From OCS116 cluster bacterium AG-435-F03 (GTDB lineage: Bacteria > Pseudomonadota > Alphaproteobacteria > MED-G09), in contig QCOV01000001.1 of the NCBI GenBank assembly GCA_003212795.1, forward strand, positions 463,321 to 527,320: a stretch of 64,000 nucleotides of DNA, read 5' to 3'. Made by a program: the position numbers and the translations under genes. Position 1 is the stretch's first letter. Each line of letters begins with the position of its first letter. The notes beneath the pieces are model-generated. The model did no database searches, had not been told where the DNA came from, and saw only the letters and a program-made list of their open reading frames with translations. Shown here in pieces: positions 52,458 through 62,218 of the stretch.

Positions 52458-53446
52458 GACATTATTAACTTCCTAATTAAATCTATTTCTGTTTCTGAAG
52501 ACCGTCTTCCTATAGATGCTCTATCAATAGATTTATCATATCCAGATCTATAGATTTCAATCATATTTAAACACATAATTCCCCATTTAAGTGTTCCTAG
52601 TACTTCCCAAAATTTTAATCTTTCTCTATCAAGTTTTTTACCTAAAACTTTTTCATAAGATATATACATGTCTTCTCTCTCGCCAAAACCTCCAACAGGA
52701 AGTTCTATCTTATTAAATCTCCAACTATTAACACAAATCCAGGATAAATCTTCATAAGGATCACCAAGATGAAATAATTCCCAATCCAAAACTCCAGGAA
52801 TTAAATTATCATTAGATATTATTAAATTTCCATTTCTGAAATCTCCATGTATTAATTTTTTAGTAATTTTTTTTGGAATATTGTCCTTAAGCCAACTAAT
52901 TGTATATTCAAATACAGGTATATCTTGATTATGGGTTCTATAAACTTCTTCATATTTTAATAATTCATCTTCTGCTTCTGATGTTTTAATATTATCAAAT
53001 TTTGATATTGGAATTTTATGGATATTTGCAATGATTTCACCGCACTTTTTTGCAAGTTTTGGTCTAATCATTTTAAATTTATCACTATTAACTATTCTAT
53101 TACCTAATGTTTCTCCCTCAATGAAATCCATAAAGAAACCTTTTCCAATATTGTTATTATTTATAACTTTGATAATTTTAGGAACAGGAACATTATAATC
53201 ATTAGCAATATTCATTACTTTTGCTTCATCTGTTATATCAACAAAATTATTGCTTTCTTCATCTTTAAGATTTCCTCCAGGCGTTCTTCTAAAAACTATT
53301 TTCTTTTTATTTTCTCTTGTATTTAGAGTTATCTTCCAAGACTCATTGCTTGAGCCTCCTGAAAGCCTTGAGATATCTTCAATAGATATAAAATCAGGAA
53401 TAAAGTCAGCTATAATTTCACTTAATATTTTTTGTAAGTTTTCCAT
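52454..53446 (-). CDS. ACAD10/11-LvaA-type phosphotransferase
   Basis: 330 residues of the aminoglycoside-phosphotransferase/choline-kinase fold. Catalytic loop LIHGDFRNGNLIISNDN, metal motif GVLDWELFHLGDPYEDLSWICV. The sequence LDWELFHLGDPYEDL is characteristic of the ACAD10/11 phosphotransferase subfamily, not of antibiotic resistance enzymes. It precedes the DUF6285 gene in the order seen in lvaAB. Predicted to phosphorylate a hydroxyacyl-CoA; the actual substrate is unproven. Confidence 0.87.
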   Translation of the reverse strand: MENLQKILSEIIADFIPDFISIEDISRLSGGSSNESWKITLNTRENKKKIVFRRTPGGNLKDEESNNFVDITDEAKVMNIANDYNVPVPKIIKVINNNNIGKGFFMDFIEGETLGNRIVNSDKFKMIRPKLAKKCGEIIANIHKIPISKFDNIKTSEAEDELLKYEEVYRTHNQDIPVFEYTISWLKDNIPKKITKKLIHGDFRNGNLIISNDNLIPGVLDWELFHLGDPYEDLSWICVNSWRFNKIELPVGGFGEREDMYISYEKVLGKKLDRERLKFWEVLGTLKWGIMCLNMIEIYRSGYDKSIDRASIGRRSSETEIDLIRKLIMS

Positions 53447-53503
53447 TATGAAAAAATTTTAAAATACTATTATCAATAATTATTTTTATGCTACAAGGTA
53501 AAT

Positions 53504-54133
53504 ATGTCTAATGATACACAACAAAAAATACCCTTAATAAGGAGATTGCGAACTTATTTCTTAACTGGTCTGGTTGTCGCTGCTCCAATTGCTATAACTA
53601 TATGGGTAGCTATCTGGTTTATTGAAAGTGTTGATTCTTGGTTTTCACCATTTATACCAAACGCATTACAAGATTCTCCTTATAGTTTACCGGGACTTGG
53701 AGTTATTGCTTCATTAGTTATTTTAACTGGTCTTGGCGCTTTAACAGCTAACATTTTTGGAAAAACAATTCTTCAATTTGGAGAAAGTCTTCTAGACAGG
53801 GTTCCAGTCATAAGAAATATATATGGAGCTCTTAAACAAATATTTGAAACTGTTGCTACACAATCGAATAAGAATTTTAAGGGTGTGGTCTTATTTGAAT
53901 ATCCTAGAAAAGATATATGGGCACTTGGTTTTGTTACTACTGACGCTAAAGGTGAAATAGCAGATAAAAAAGGTGACGATCTACTGTGTATTTTTGCTCC
54001 AACTACACCTAATCCAACATCTGGTTATTTACTATTTGTGCCACGTGAAGATACTATTCAAATGGATATGTCAGTTGAGGAGGCTGCTAAATTGATTATA
54101 TCTGCTGGTATTGTTGTTCCAGATCAGGATTAA
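53504..54133 (+). CDS. DUF502 membrane protein
   Basis: 209 residues with two membrane helices (LRTYFLTGLVVAAPIAITIWVAIWFI and LPGLGVIASLVILTGLGALTANIFG) and the DUF502 core DRVPVIRNIYGALKQIFETV. The C-terminal soluble part has the FVPREDTIQMDMSVEEAAKLIISAG ending typical of the family. Function is unknown generally. It converges on recG with four bases of overlap; the recG-DUF502 neighbourhood is common in Alphaproteobacteria. Confidence 0.88.
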   Translation: MSNDTQQKIPLIRRLRTYFLTGLVVAAPIAITIWVAIWFIESVDSWFSPFIPNALQDSPYSLPGLGVIASLVILTGLGALTANIFGKTILQFGESLLDRVPVIRNIYGALKQIFETVATQSNKNFKGVVLFEYPRKDIWALGFVTTDAKGEIADKKGDDLLCIFAPTTPNPTSGYLLFVPREDTIQMDMSVEEAAKLIISAGIVVPDQD

Positions 54134-56199
54134 CCTGCATCAAGATATTTTAAAGCTTCGTCTTTGCTAAATAATTGAAGCAATAATCTTATGTTCTCGT
54201 TTAATCCATTATTTTCTACAATTTCTTTAGCATTTTTATTTGCCATATCAAGTAAATCAGTATCTTCATTTAGATTAGCCATTTTAAAAATATGAAAACC
54301 TGATTGCCTAGTGCCTAATATTTCTCCAGACCCTCTGAGCAATAAATCTTGTTCCGCTATAATAAATCCGTCATTTGTTTTACGTAATGTTTCAATTCTT
54401 TTTTTTGCATTATCTCCCATAGGGGTTTGGTATAATAATAAACAACTAGATTGATCTGATCCACGACCAACTCTTCCTCTTAATTGATGAAGCTGTGATA
54501 AGCCAAATCTTTCGGCATGTTCAATTATCATTACTGTTGCTTCAGGTATATCAATTCCAACTTCAATAACTGTTGTAGAAACAAGAATTTTTGTATCTCC
54601 ATACTTAAATTCATCCATTATTTGTTCTCTTTCATCAGCCTTCATTTTTCCATGTATAAGAAGCACATTATCTGAATAATGTTTTTTTAAAGATTTATAT
54701 CTATCTTCTGCAGCAGCTAAATCTATTTTTTCGGATTCTTCTATAAGAGGGCATACCCAATATATCTTTTTATTTTCATTAATTGTTTTTTCTAGAGATA
54801 TTATTGTTTCATTTAATTTGGTTAATGGTTTAGCTGCAGTTTTAATATTTTGTCTTCCAATAGGTTTTTCTGTAATTTTTGAAACTGACATTGATCCATA
54901 TGTTGTTAACTCAAGAGTTCTTGGAATTGGAGTTGCAGTCATTAACAATACATGGGGAGGTAATTTATTATTTTTTGAGGTTAATAAAAGTCTTTGATGA
55001 ACTCCAAATTTATGTTGCTCATCAATTGCAACAAATCCAAGATTAAGAAATTTTACCTTTTCTTGAAACAAAGAATGAGTTCCAATTATGATATCGATAT
55101 TACCAGCTTCTATATCTCTATATATTTTTTCTTTTTCTTTTTGTGATGTTTTGCCTGTTAACACATCAATTTTATAATTTTCTGATAATAATCTTTTAAA
55201 GGACTCATAATGCTGATTTGCTAATATCTCTGTTGGTACCATTAATGCTGCTTGCTTATTATCGTTTACAGCTATCAAAATACTTACAAGTGCAACTAAT
55301 GTTTTTCCAGAACCTACATCACCTTGAAGAAGTCTTAACATTCTATAGGGCTTCTCCATATCCATAGCAATTTCTTCAATACATTCTTTTTGTGAATTTG
55401 TAAGGTTATATGGCAATGATCCAATAAAGCTTTTAATTTGTACTTCATTTCTTTTTATTGGTACTCCTTTTTGATAATTTAATTCTTTAGAGATTAGTTG
55501 CATTGAAATTTGATGTGCTAAAAGCTCATCATAAATTATTCTTTGTTTTGATAAGTTTTGCGATGTAAGATCTTTTTCATTATTTGGATTATGAGCATCA
55601 AAAATTGCCTGATTAAAGGATGGCCAATTCATATCTTCAAGAAATGTACTATTATGCCATTCATTGATATTAGGCATATTTTTTAAAATTCTTTCTATAT
55701 TTCCTCTAACAACTTTATTAGTTAATCCTTGTGTAAGAGAATATGTGGCCTCAATATTTGGTATTGTATCCGTTGCTTCTGCGCTAACTATATACTCAGG
55801 ATGTGTAATTTGCTTAGTATCTTTATAAAAATCAATTTTTCCACTAATTATAATTTCTTTGTTTAAGGGAAGTAGTTTTTCTAAATAATCCTTTCGAGAA
55901 TTAAACCAAACCAAATTTATTTTACCAGTATTATCTTCGCACATTACTCTATATGGAATATTTCTTCTGAATGATGGAGTGTGTTTTATTACTTTGCATT
56001 GAATTGAAGCTACTCTACCAACTTCAGCGTCATTTATATTTGGTCTATATGATCTATCTATAAATCCATTTGGAAGATGCCAAATTAGATCAATAACATA
56101 ATTTCCAACCAAATATTTTAAACGTGATTTAAGTTTTGGTCCTATTCCTTTAAGGGTATCTAATGGGCGAAATAACTGATATAGAGACTCTGAATTCAT
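54130..56199 (-). CDS. recG: ATP-dependent DNA helicase RecG
   Basis: Branch-migration helicase that regresses stalled forks. 689 residues: wedge OB domain at the N-terminus (LDTLKGIGPKLKSRL), Walker A LQGDVGSGKTLVALVS, DEQHKFG box, motif III LLMTATPIPRTL, and motif VI QLRGRVGRG. Divergent from sdhE across 27 bases. The recG-sdhE-mfd cluster is typical of Alphaproteobacteria. Confidence 0.97.
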   Translation of the reverse strand: MNSESLYQLFRPLDTLKGIGPKLKSRLKYLVGNYVIDLIWHLPNGFIDRSYRPNINDAEVGRVASIQCKVIKHTPSFRRNIPYRVMCEDNTGKINLVWFNSRKDYLEKLLPLNKEIIISGKIDFYKDTKQITHPEYIVSAEATDTIPNIEATYSLTQGLTNKVVRGNIERILKNMPNINEWHNSTFLEDMNWPSFNQAIFDAHNPNNEKDLTSQNLSKQRIIYDELLAHQISMQLISKELNYQKGVPIKRNEVQIKSFIGSLPYNLTNSQKECIEEIAMDMEKPYRMLRLLQGDVGSGKTLVALVSILIAVNDNKQAALMVPTEILANQHYESFKRLLSENYKIDVLTGKTSQKEKEKIYRDIEAGNIDIIIGTHSLFQEKVKFLNLGFVAIDEQHKFGVHQRLLLTSKNNKLPPHVLLMTATPIPRTLELTTYGSMSVSKITEKPIGRQNIKTAAKPLTKLNETIISLEKTINENKKIYWVCPLIEESEKIDLAAAEDRYKSLKKHYSDNVLLIHGKMKADEREQIMDEFKYGDTKILVSTTVIEVGIDIPEATVMIIEHAERFGLSQLHQLRGRVGRGSDQSSCLLLYQTPMGDNAKKRIETLRKTNDGFIIAEQDLLLRGSGEILGTRQSGFHIFKMANLNEDTDLLDMANKNAKEIVENNGLNENIRLLLQLFSKDEALKYLDAG

Positions 56200-56226
56200 A
56201 ATTTAAATTACTAGTATAAATGAAAA

Positions 56227-56463
56227 ATGGAAATTTATTTGAAAAAATTATTATTTAAAGCATCTCATAGAGGCACAAAAGAGATGGATATAATTCTTGG
56301 TAATTTTGCTAAGAAAAATTTAGATTCTATGAATAGCGATAATTTAAAGTTATTTGAAGAGCTTCTTGAGGTTCCAGATCCCGATCTTTATAAATGGTTT
56401 ACTTCTGATGATATTAGTATTCCTGAAAAATTTCTTAATCTCGTAAAAGAAATATCTAAATAA
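56227..56463 (+). CDS. sdhE: Succinate dehydrogenase assembly factor SdhE
   Basis: 78-residue helical protein that helps attach FAD to the flavoprotein subunit of succinate dehydrogenase. The family motif RGTKEMDIILGNFA (RG-xx-E-x-D) and ELLEVPDPDLYKWFTS are intact. Divergent from recG and eight bases before mfd. No sdh gene is in the window. Confidence 0.92.
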   Translation: MEIYLKKLLFKASHRGTKEMDIILGNFAKKNLDSMNSDNLKLFEELLEVPDPDLYKWFTSDDISIPEKFLNLVKEISK

Positions 56464-56470
56464 AACATTT

Positions 56471-59400
56471 ATGATGTTAGATGATTTCATAAAAGAATTT
56501 TCTAAAGATAAAGAAAAAAAGAAAAAAGTTAGTGACTTAGGAAATATTCCCCATGGTTCTGAAGCGTTAATTATTTCAAAAATTTCTGAATATATTAAAA
56601 AAGATATTTTATTCATTTGTGAGAATAAAAAAAAATATAATCAAATTAAGGATGTATTAAATTTTCTTGAAATTAAAAATGTATATTTTTTTCCTGAATA
56701 TGACACTAATACTTACGATAGAATATCTCCAAATAAGAACATTACATCAGAAAGAGTAAAAACCTTAATTGAATTAAAGTTTTCTAAAGGAAATAAAATT
56801 ATATTAACAACAGCAAAAGCATCATCACAATTTATTGCAGAAAAACAATCGAGTTATTACAAAAATCTTAACTTAGAAACAGGAGGTGAATACGATTTAG
56901 TTGAAATTAAATCTTTTCTTGTTGAACATGGTTACACTAATACATCTTATGTTCGCGAAGTAGGGGAGTTTGCCATAAGAGGAGGTATTATTGATTTTTA
57001 TCCTTTTAATTATTCATCTCCAGTAAGATTAGATTTTTTTGGTAATAAATTAGATTTGATAAAAACCTTTGATGCTAATACACAGCTTTCTCACGATCAA
57101 AATTTAGATGATATTAATATTTATCCTTGCGATGAAATTATTTTAAATAATGAATTAGTTAATAATTTTAGGAGTAATTTCAATCTAGAATTTGGCTCTG
57201 AAAGTAAAAACTCTAAACTATACGAAAGTGTATCAAGTAAAATAACTTATCCTGGAATAGAGAGTTGGTTACCATTTTTTTATAATAGTAAATCTACTAT
57301 TATTGATTACTGCAATGATCCAGTAATTATTTTAGATAATAGTATATTTGAAATCATAAATGATTTTGAAGAAACCTTAATTGCACAATATAAAACAAGA
57401 ATAGAATTTGACTCTGAGAAAGAAAATACAGAAAAATATTATTCACTAAGTCCAGATCAATTATTTTTAGGTAAAGAAGAGTATAGAAATATAGTAAGTA
57501 ATCATAAACAATTACAATTTTCTTCATTAAAAAACCCTAAAGGGGTTAACTTAAATGCAAATAATATTCAGGGATTTTACTCATCAGATAAACTAAATAA
57601 AATTGATTATCAAAGCCTAAAAAATACTATCAATAAAAATATTAATGATAACAATAGTGTATTTCTTGCTTGTTCAAGCGAGGGATCAAGATTAAGACTT
57701 TCTAAAATTTTTAAAAATCAAAATATAGATTCATATCTTTTTGATAAATTTTCTGATTTACAAAATATAAATAAAAAGGGAATAGGGATTTGTGTTCTTA
57801 ATCTTTCCAATGGTTTTTTTCTTGAAAAAACAATGTTCATTTCAGAACAGGATATTTTTGGTGAGAAATTTTATAGATCTAGAAAAGTTGAAAATAAGAA
57901 TTTTCTTAAGGATCTATCATCAATTAATCCAGGTGACTTTATTATTCATGTTGATCATGGATTAGGTAAATTTATAAATTTAACAAACCTTAAAATTGAA
58001 AATTCTTATCATGAATGCTTAATGCTCGAATATAGAAATAATGATCGTTTATATTTACCTGTTGAAAACCTTGAAATGTTATCAAAATATAATTCTGATA
58101 ATGAAAATATAATTTTAGATAAACTTGGAAGCAATGTTTGGAAAATTAAAACGGAGAAAATAAAAAAAGACATTATGCATTTAGCAAAAGATTTAATTGA
58201 TGTTGCAGCTAAAAGAAAATTAGCAAACGCAAGTAAATATGATATCAAAAACGAGTTTTATGATGATTTTTGCTCACGATTTGCTTACGAAGAAACAGAT
58301 GATCAATTAACCTCAATTGATAATGTTCTTGAGGATTTATCTAAAGGCATCCCTATGGATAGGCTAGTTTGTGGGGATGTTGGGTTTGGCAAGACAGAAG
58401 TTGCTATTAGAGCATCATTTGTTGTAGCGTTAGAGGGTAAACAAGTTGGAATTCTATCTCCAACAACATTATTGGCTAGACAACATTTTGAAACATTTAA
58501 AAAAAGATTTTCTGGTTTACCAATTAATATTGTTGAATTATCAAGATTAACAAAGAATAAGAAAGAAGTTATTGAAAAAATAAATGATGGTTTTGCTGAT
58601 ATTGTTATAGGCACACATGCTTTATTATCTGACAAAATAGAGTTTAAAAACTTGGGATTATTAATAGTCGATGAAGAACAGCACTTTGGAGTTAAGCATA
58701 AGGAGAAGTTAAAAAAACTAAAATCAGATATTCATGTTCTTACTTTAACTGCAACACCAATCCCAAGAACAATGCAATTAGCAATGACTGGTGTAAAAGA
58801 TCTATCAATAATAGCATCCCCTCCAATAGATAGAAGATCGATTGAAACATTTATTTTTAAAAGAGACTCAATCGTTATTAAAGAAGCTCTATTAAATGAA
58901 AAGAAAAGAGGAGGGCAAAGTTTTTATATTGTTCCAAGGATTAAAGATATTTCAACAATAGAAGAGTTTATAAAAGAAAAAATTCCTGAAATTAATTATG
59001 TTGTTGCTCACGGACAGATGTCATCAACAAATTTAGAAAATAGAATGCATGATTTTTATGAAGGAAATTATGATGTTTTAATTTCAACAAGCATTATTGA
59101 ATCTGGATTAGACCTACCGAACGCAAATACAATAATTATTCATAAAGCTAATTTATTCGGTCTATCACAATTATATCAAATAAGAGGAAGAGTTGGACGA
59201 TCAAATATTAGAGCTTATGCATATATTACATATGAAAATGATTTTCAACTTGGAAGCAATGCTCTTAAAAGATTAGAAGCAATTCAATCACTGAATTCTC
59301 TTGGGGCAGGTTTTAATTTAGCTAGTTACGATCTCGATATAAGGGGCTCAGGGAATATTCTTGGAGAGCAACAATCAGGACACATAAAGGAAGTCGGGGT

Positions 59401-59920
59401 TGAACTATATCAAGATATGCTTGAAGAGACGATTTCCTTACTTAAAAATGATAATACTAAATTTATAAATGAAAAATGGTCTCCAAAAATTACCTTGGAT
59501 TTACCTGTATTAATTCCTTCAGAATACTTGGAAGATGTAAACATTAGAATGGAAATATATAGAAAATTATCAAATTTAAATAATATTTCTGATTTAGAAT
59601 TATTTGAAGTTGAACTAGTCGATAGATTTGGAGCTTATCCTAGTGAAGTTAGTATTCTGTTAAGAGTTATTTCTATAAAAATAAGATGTAAGATTCTTAA
59701 TATTGAATCAATTAAGAAAAATAAAAATGGTTTTGTAATCCAATTTAAAAATAATATATTTAAAAACCCTGAAGCTTTACTTAATTATATTTCTCAATCT
59801 CATGAAATTAAGCTTAAACCAGATGAAAAGTTATCTTACGAAGGTTTAGACAATGATGAAATTTTAAATTATATCGATAAAAAATTAGATGATCTTGAAT
59901 TACTACATAAATTAAATTAG
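56471..59920 (+). CDS. mfd: Transcription-repair coupling factor Mfd
   Basis: Removes RNA polymerase stalled at DNA lesions and recruits UvrA. 1149 residues: UvrB-like N-terminus (VREVGEFAIRGGIIDFYPF), RNA-polymerase-interacting domain (GDFIIHVDHGLGKFINL), RecG-like helicase with Walker A GDVGFGKTEVAIRA, VDEEQHFGVKHK, LTATPIPRTMQLAM and QIRGRVGRS, and a C-terminal D7 domain. It is the last gene of the sdhE-mfd pair and overlaps the convergent enoyl-CoA hydratase by four bases. Confidence 0.97.
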   Translation: MMLDDFIKEFSKDKEKKKKVSDLGNIPHGSEALIISKISEYIKKDILFICENKKKYNQIKDVLNFLEIKNVYFFPEYDTNTYDRISPNKNITSERVKTLIELKFSKGNKIILTTAKASSQFIAEKQSSYYKNLNLETGGEYDLVEIKSFLVEHGYTNTSYVREVGEFAIRGGIIDFYPFNYSSPVRLDFFGNKLDLIKTFDANTQLSHDQNLDDINIYPCDEIILNNELVNNFRSNFNLEFGSESKNSKLYESVSSKITYPGIESWLPFFYNSKSTIIDYCNDPVIILDNSIFEIINDFEETLIAQYKTRIEFDSEKENTEKYYSLSPDQLFLGKEEYRNIVSNHKQLQFSSLKNPKGVNLNANNIQGFYSSDKLNKIDYQSLKNTINKNINDNNSVFLACSSEGSRLRLSKIFKNQNIDSYLFDKFSDLQNINKKGIGICVLNLSNGFFLEKTMFISEQDIFGEKFYRSRKVENKNFLKDLSSINPGDFIIHVDHGLGKFINLTNLKIENSYHECLMLEYRNNDRLYLPVENLEMLSKYNSDNENIILDKLGSNVWKIKTEKIKKDIMHLAKDLIDVAAKRKLANASKYDIKNEFYDDFCSRFAYEETDDQLTSIDNVLEDLSKGIPMDRLVCGDVGFGKTEVAIRASFVVALEGKQVGILSPTTLLARQHFETFKKRFSGLPINIVELSRLTKNKKEVIEKINDGFADIVIGTHALLSDKIEFKNLGLLIVDEEQHFGVKHKEKLKKLKSDIHVLTLTATPIPRTMQLAMTGVKDLSIIASPPIDRRSIETFIFKRDSIVIKEALLNEKKRGGQSFYIVPRIKDISTIEEFIKEKIPEINYVVAHGQMSSTNLENRMHDFYEGNYDVLISTSIIESGLDLPNANTIIIHKANLFGLSQLYQIRGRVGRSNIRAYAYITYENDFQLGSNALKRLEAIQSLNSLGAGFNLASYDLDIRGSGNILGEQQSGHIKEVGVELYQDMLEETISLLKNDNTKFINEKWSPKITLDLPVLIPSEYLEDVNIRMEIYRKLSNLNNISDLELFEVELVDRFGAYPSEVSILLRVISIKIRCKILNIESIKKNKNGFVIQFKNNIFKNPEALLNYISQSHEIKLKPDEKLSYEGLDNDEILNYIDKKLDDLELLHKLN

Positions 59921-60726
59921 TTTTTTATATCTTTAAAATTAGGTTTTCTTTTTTCAAGAAATGCTCTCACACCTTCCTTAAACTCTTCTTTGTTACAAAA
60001 AATTTCTTGTGTATCTCTTTCATAATTCAATTGTTCATCTAAAGTAGATACTAGAGCTTTATCATGAGCTTTAACTACAGCTTTAAGACCTGTTATTGCG
60101 CTATCAGCAATACGTTTCGCTATTTTAGTGGCTTCAGATAATAAATCTTCATTTTTTACAACTTGCCAAATTAAACCCCATTCATATGCTTGTTTTGCAT
60201 CTAAATCATCTCCAAGCAAAGCTAAACCATTTGCTTTTGCTCTTCCAATTAAATTAGGGACTAACCAAGATGCACCAACATCAGGAATGATGCCTAGTTG
60301 AGGTCCAAAAACTAATTTAAATTTAGCTTTTTCAGAGGCAATTACTATGTCTCCGCATAGAGCAAGCCCAACGCCGCCACCAGCAGCTATACCATTTATT
60401 GCGTTTATTATAGGTTTTTTTGAATTAACAATTTTTCTTACGAGGGGATTAAAACCAATCTCCATAGCATTTGCTGTTGCTTTACCAGCTGACCAACCAT
60501 CTTCAGTTGGCCAACCTCCATTAGCAAGATCAGCTCCGGCACAGAAACCCCTACCATTTCCTGTTATAATAATAGATCTAATAGAATCATTCTTTTCACA
60601 TTCATCTATAGAGCTATAAAGGCCATCAACTAATGTCTTATTAAGACTATTTAATGTGTCTGGTCTATTTAATTTAATTAAACATATTTCTTGATCAATT
60701 ATTTCGCTTGTAATTACCTCAGTCAT
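59917..60726 (-). CDS. Enoyl-CoA hydratase/isomerase, PaaG-like
   Basis: 269 residues of the crotonase superfamily. The oxyanion-hole segments are RGFCAGADLAN and AAGGGVGLALCGDIVIASEKAKFKLVFGPQLGIIPDVGASW. The Asp in IIPDVGAS replaces the second hydratase Glu, as in PaaG-type epoxyphenylacetyl-CoA isomerases, so isomerase activity is as likely as hydration. Its start overlaps the preceding FrnE-like gene by four bases. Confidence 0.87.
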   Translation of the reverse strand: MTEVITSEIIDQEICLIKLNRPDTLNSLNKTLVDGLYSSIDECEKNDSIRSIIITGNGRGFCAGADLANGGWPTEDGWSAGKATANAMEIGFNPLVRKIVNSKKPIINAINGIAAGGGVGLALCGDIVIASEKAKFKLVFGPQLGIIPDVGASWLVPNLIGRAKANGLALLGDDLDAKQAYEWGLIWQVVKNEDLLSEATKIAKRIADSAITGLKAVVKAHDKALVSTLDEQLNYERDTQEIFCNKEEFKEGVRAFLEKRKPNFKDIKN

Positions 60727-61358
60727 TTTGTTTTCCTCGAGTTAATTTTATTAAATACATTTATAAATGTGTCAGATGATTGTGATCCTGTTATAATCAT
60801 ATTATCTTCTAATATATATGTTGGAACTCCTGCAATGCCAAGATCTCTATAAGACCATTCTTCCAACTCAATTTTCTTAATATCAATATCAGTTTCTAAA
60901 TCTTTTTTGATTTTTTCTGAATTTAAGTTAAGTTTTTTAGAAATTTTTATTAATTCTTCATTATCTCCAATATCTTTACCTTCAGTAAAGTATGAATAAA
61001 ACAATAATTCCAGTGCTTCATTTTGTTTATTGTCTCTTTCTGCCCATTTTAGGATTCTATGACTATTTAAAGTATTTGGTGTTCTAATTATTTTTTCATA
61101 ATTAAAGTCTATACCAACTAGCTTTCCTGCCTCTTTAATTTTATTTCCAACATCTTTAGCGGTATCTTCTCCAAATTTTCTATTAATATAGCTTTTTCTA
61201 TCAACGCCATTTACAGGCATTGTAGGGTCAAGTTGAAAAGGTTTATATGAAATACTAAATTCAATATTATTTAATTTGTTAATAGCTTTTTCTAATTCTT
61301 TTTTACCTATGTAACACCATGGGCATATAGTATCTGAAATAACTTTTATATTTATCAT
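60723..61358 (-). CDS. DsbA-family oxidoreductase, FrnE-like
   Basis: 211 residues with SDTICPWCYIGKKELEKA, the CPWC active site of the FrnE/2-hydroxychromene isomerase-like branch of DsbA proteins. No signal peptide, so it is cytoplasmic. The C-terminal cis-Pro region is GIAGVPTYILEDN. It is upstream of and coupled to the enoyl-CoA hydratase gene. A disulfide isomerase or glutathione-dependent isomerase role is possible; neither is proven. Confidence 0.87.
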   Translation of the reverse strand: MINIKVISDTICPWCYIGKKELEKAINKLNNIEFSISYKPFQLDPTMPVNGVDRKSYINRKFGEDTAKDVGNKIKEAGKLVGIDFNYEKIIRTPNTLNSHRILKWAERDNKQNEALELLFYSYFTEGKDIGDNEELIKISKKLNLNSEKIKKDLETDIDIKKIELEEWSYRDLGIAGVPTYILEDNMIITGSQSSDTFINVFNKINSRKTK

Positions 61359-61426
61359 AATATCTTAATTTATATATTAACTTGTAAATTTTAGAATCGA
61401 AAGGCATAACTGTCTAGGATAGAAAA

Positions 61427-62218
61427 ATGTCATATTTAGTAGATACACATTGTCATTTAATATTTAAGGATTTTAGAGAAGATCTAGATTCTGTAATAAA
61501 CAACGCTTTTAATTCTGGCGTAAAAGGAATGTTAGTTATTTCTACACAGGAAGAAGAGTTTAATCCTTTACTTAACCTAACTCAAAAATATAGTAATATT
61601 TTTTGTTCTATTGGTATTCACCCGCATTCTGCGCATTTACATGGCAATATAAGTGAAGAAACAATCATTAAATATGCTGATAACGACAGAGTTATAGGAA
61701 TAGGGGAGACTGGTCTCGATTTTTACTACGAGAATTCTGAAAAGGATATTCAAATTCAATTATTTCAAAGACATATTAATGCCTCAAGAGAAACACAGCT
61801 TCCGATTATTATCCATACAAGAGATGCAGATGATGCAACAATTGATATACTTAAGAAAGAAAGCAAAAAAGGGCACTTTCCTGGCGTTATTCATTGCTTT
61901 ACTGCAGGTCCAGAATTAGCAAAAGAAGCTCTAGAATTAGGTTTTTATATTTCTTTATCTGGAATAGTCACTTTTAAGAATGCAGGAGAATTAAGAGAAA
62001 CTATAAAAAATATTCCTTTAGAAAGAATATTAGTTGAGACTGATTCACCATACTTAGCGCCAGAACCAGTTAGGGGAGGTAGAAATGAACCCGCCAATGT
62101 TGTTCATACTGCAAATTATTTAGCTGAATTTTATGATATTGATCAACACTCTTTTTATGAAAAAACTACAGATAATTTTCTTAAATTATTTAATAAAGCT
62201 AAAATTATCAATGAATAG
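61427..62218 (+). CDS. TatD-family metal-dependent hydrolase
   Basis: 263 residues of the TIM-barrel TatD DNase family. Metal site residues are in LVDTHCHL, IGIGETGLDFYY, IIHTRDADD, VIHCFTAG and VETDSPYLAPEPVRGGRNEP. Divergent from the FrnE-like gene across 68 bases. The stop overlaps the next start by eight bases, the usual TatD-MBL pairing of Alphaproteobacteria. Confidence 0.94.
   Translation: MSYLVDTHCHLIFKDFREDLDSVINNAFNSGVKGMLVISTQEEEFNPLLNLTQKYSNIFCSIGIHPHSAHLHGNISEETIIKYADNDRVIGIGETGLDFYYENSEKDIQIQLFQRHINASRETQLPIIIHTRDADDATIDILKKESKKGHFPGVIHCFTAGPELAKEALELGFYISLSGIVTFKNAGELRETIKNIPLERILVETDSPYLAPEPVRGGRNEPANVVHTANYLAEFYDIDQHSFYEKTTDNFLKLFNKAKIINE

Noticed and set aside
52454-53446. 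Aminoglycoside resistance gene
   Set aside because: The fold is shared, but LDWELFHLGDPYEDL and the DUF6285 partner point to the ACAD10/11-LvaA group.
58303-58635. 110-residue opposite-strand frame inside mfd
   Set aside because: It is the complement of the mfd helicase motifs and shows no independent features.
60347-60619. 90-residue frame opposite the enoyl-CoA hydratase gene
   Set aside because: Pro/Ala-rich shadow of the conserved glycine-rich crotonase segment.
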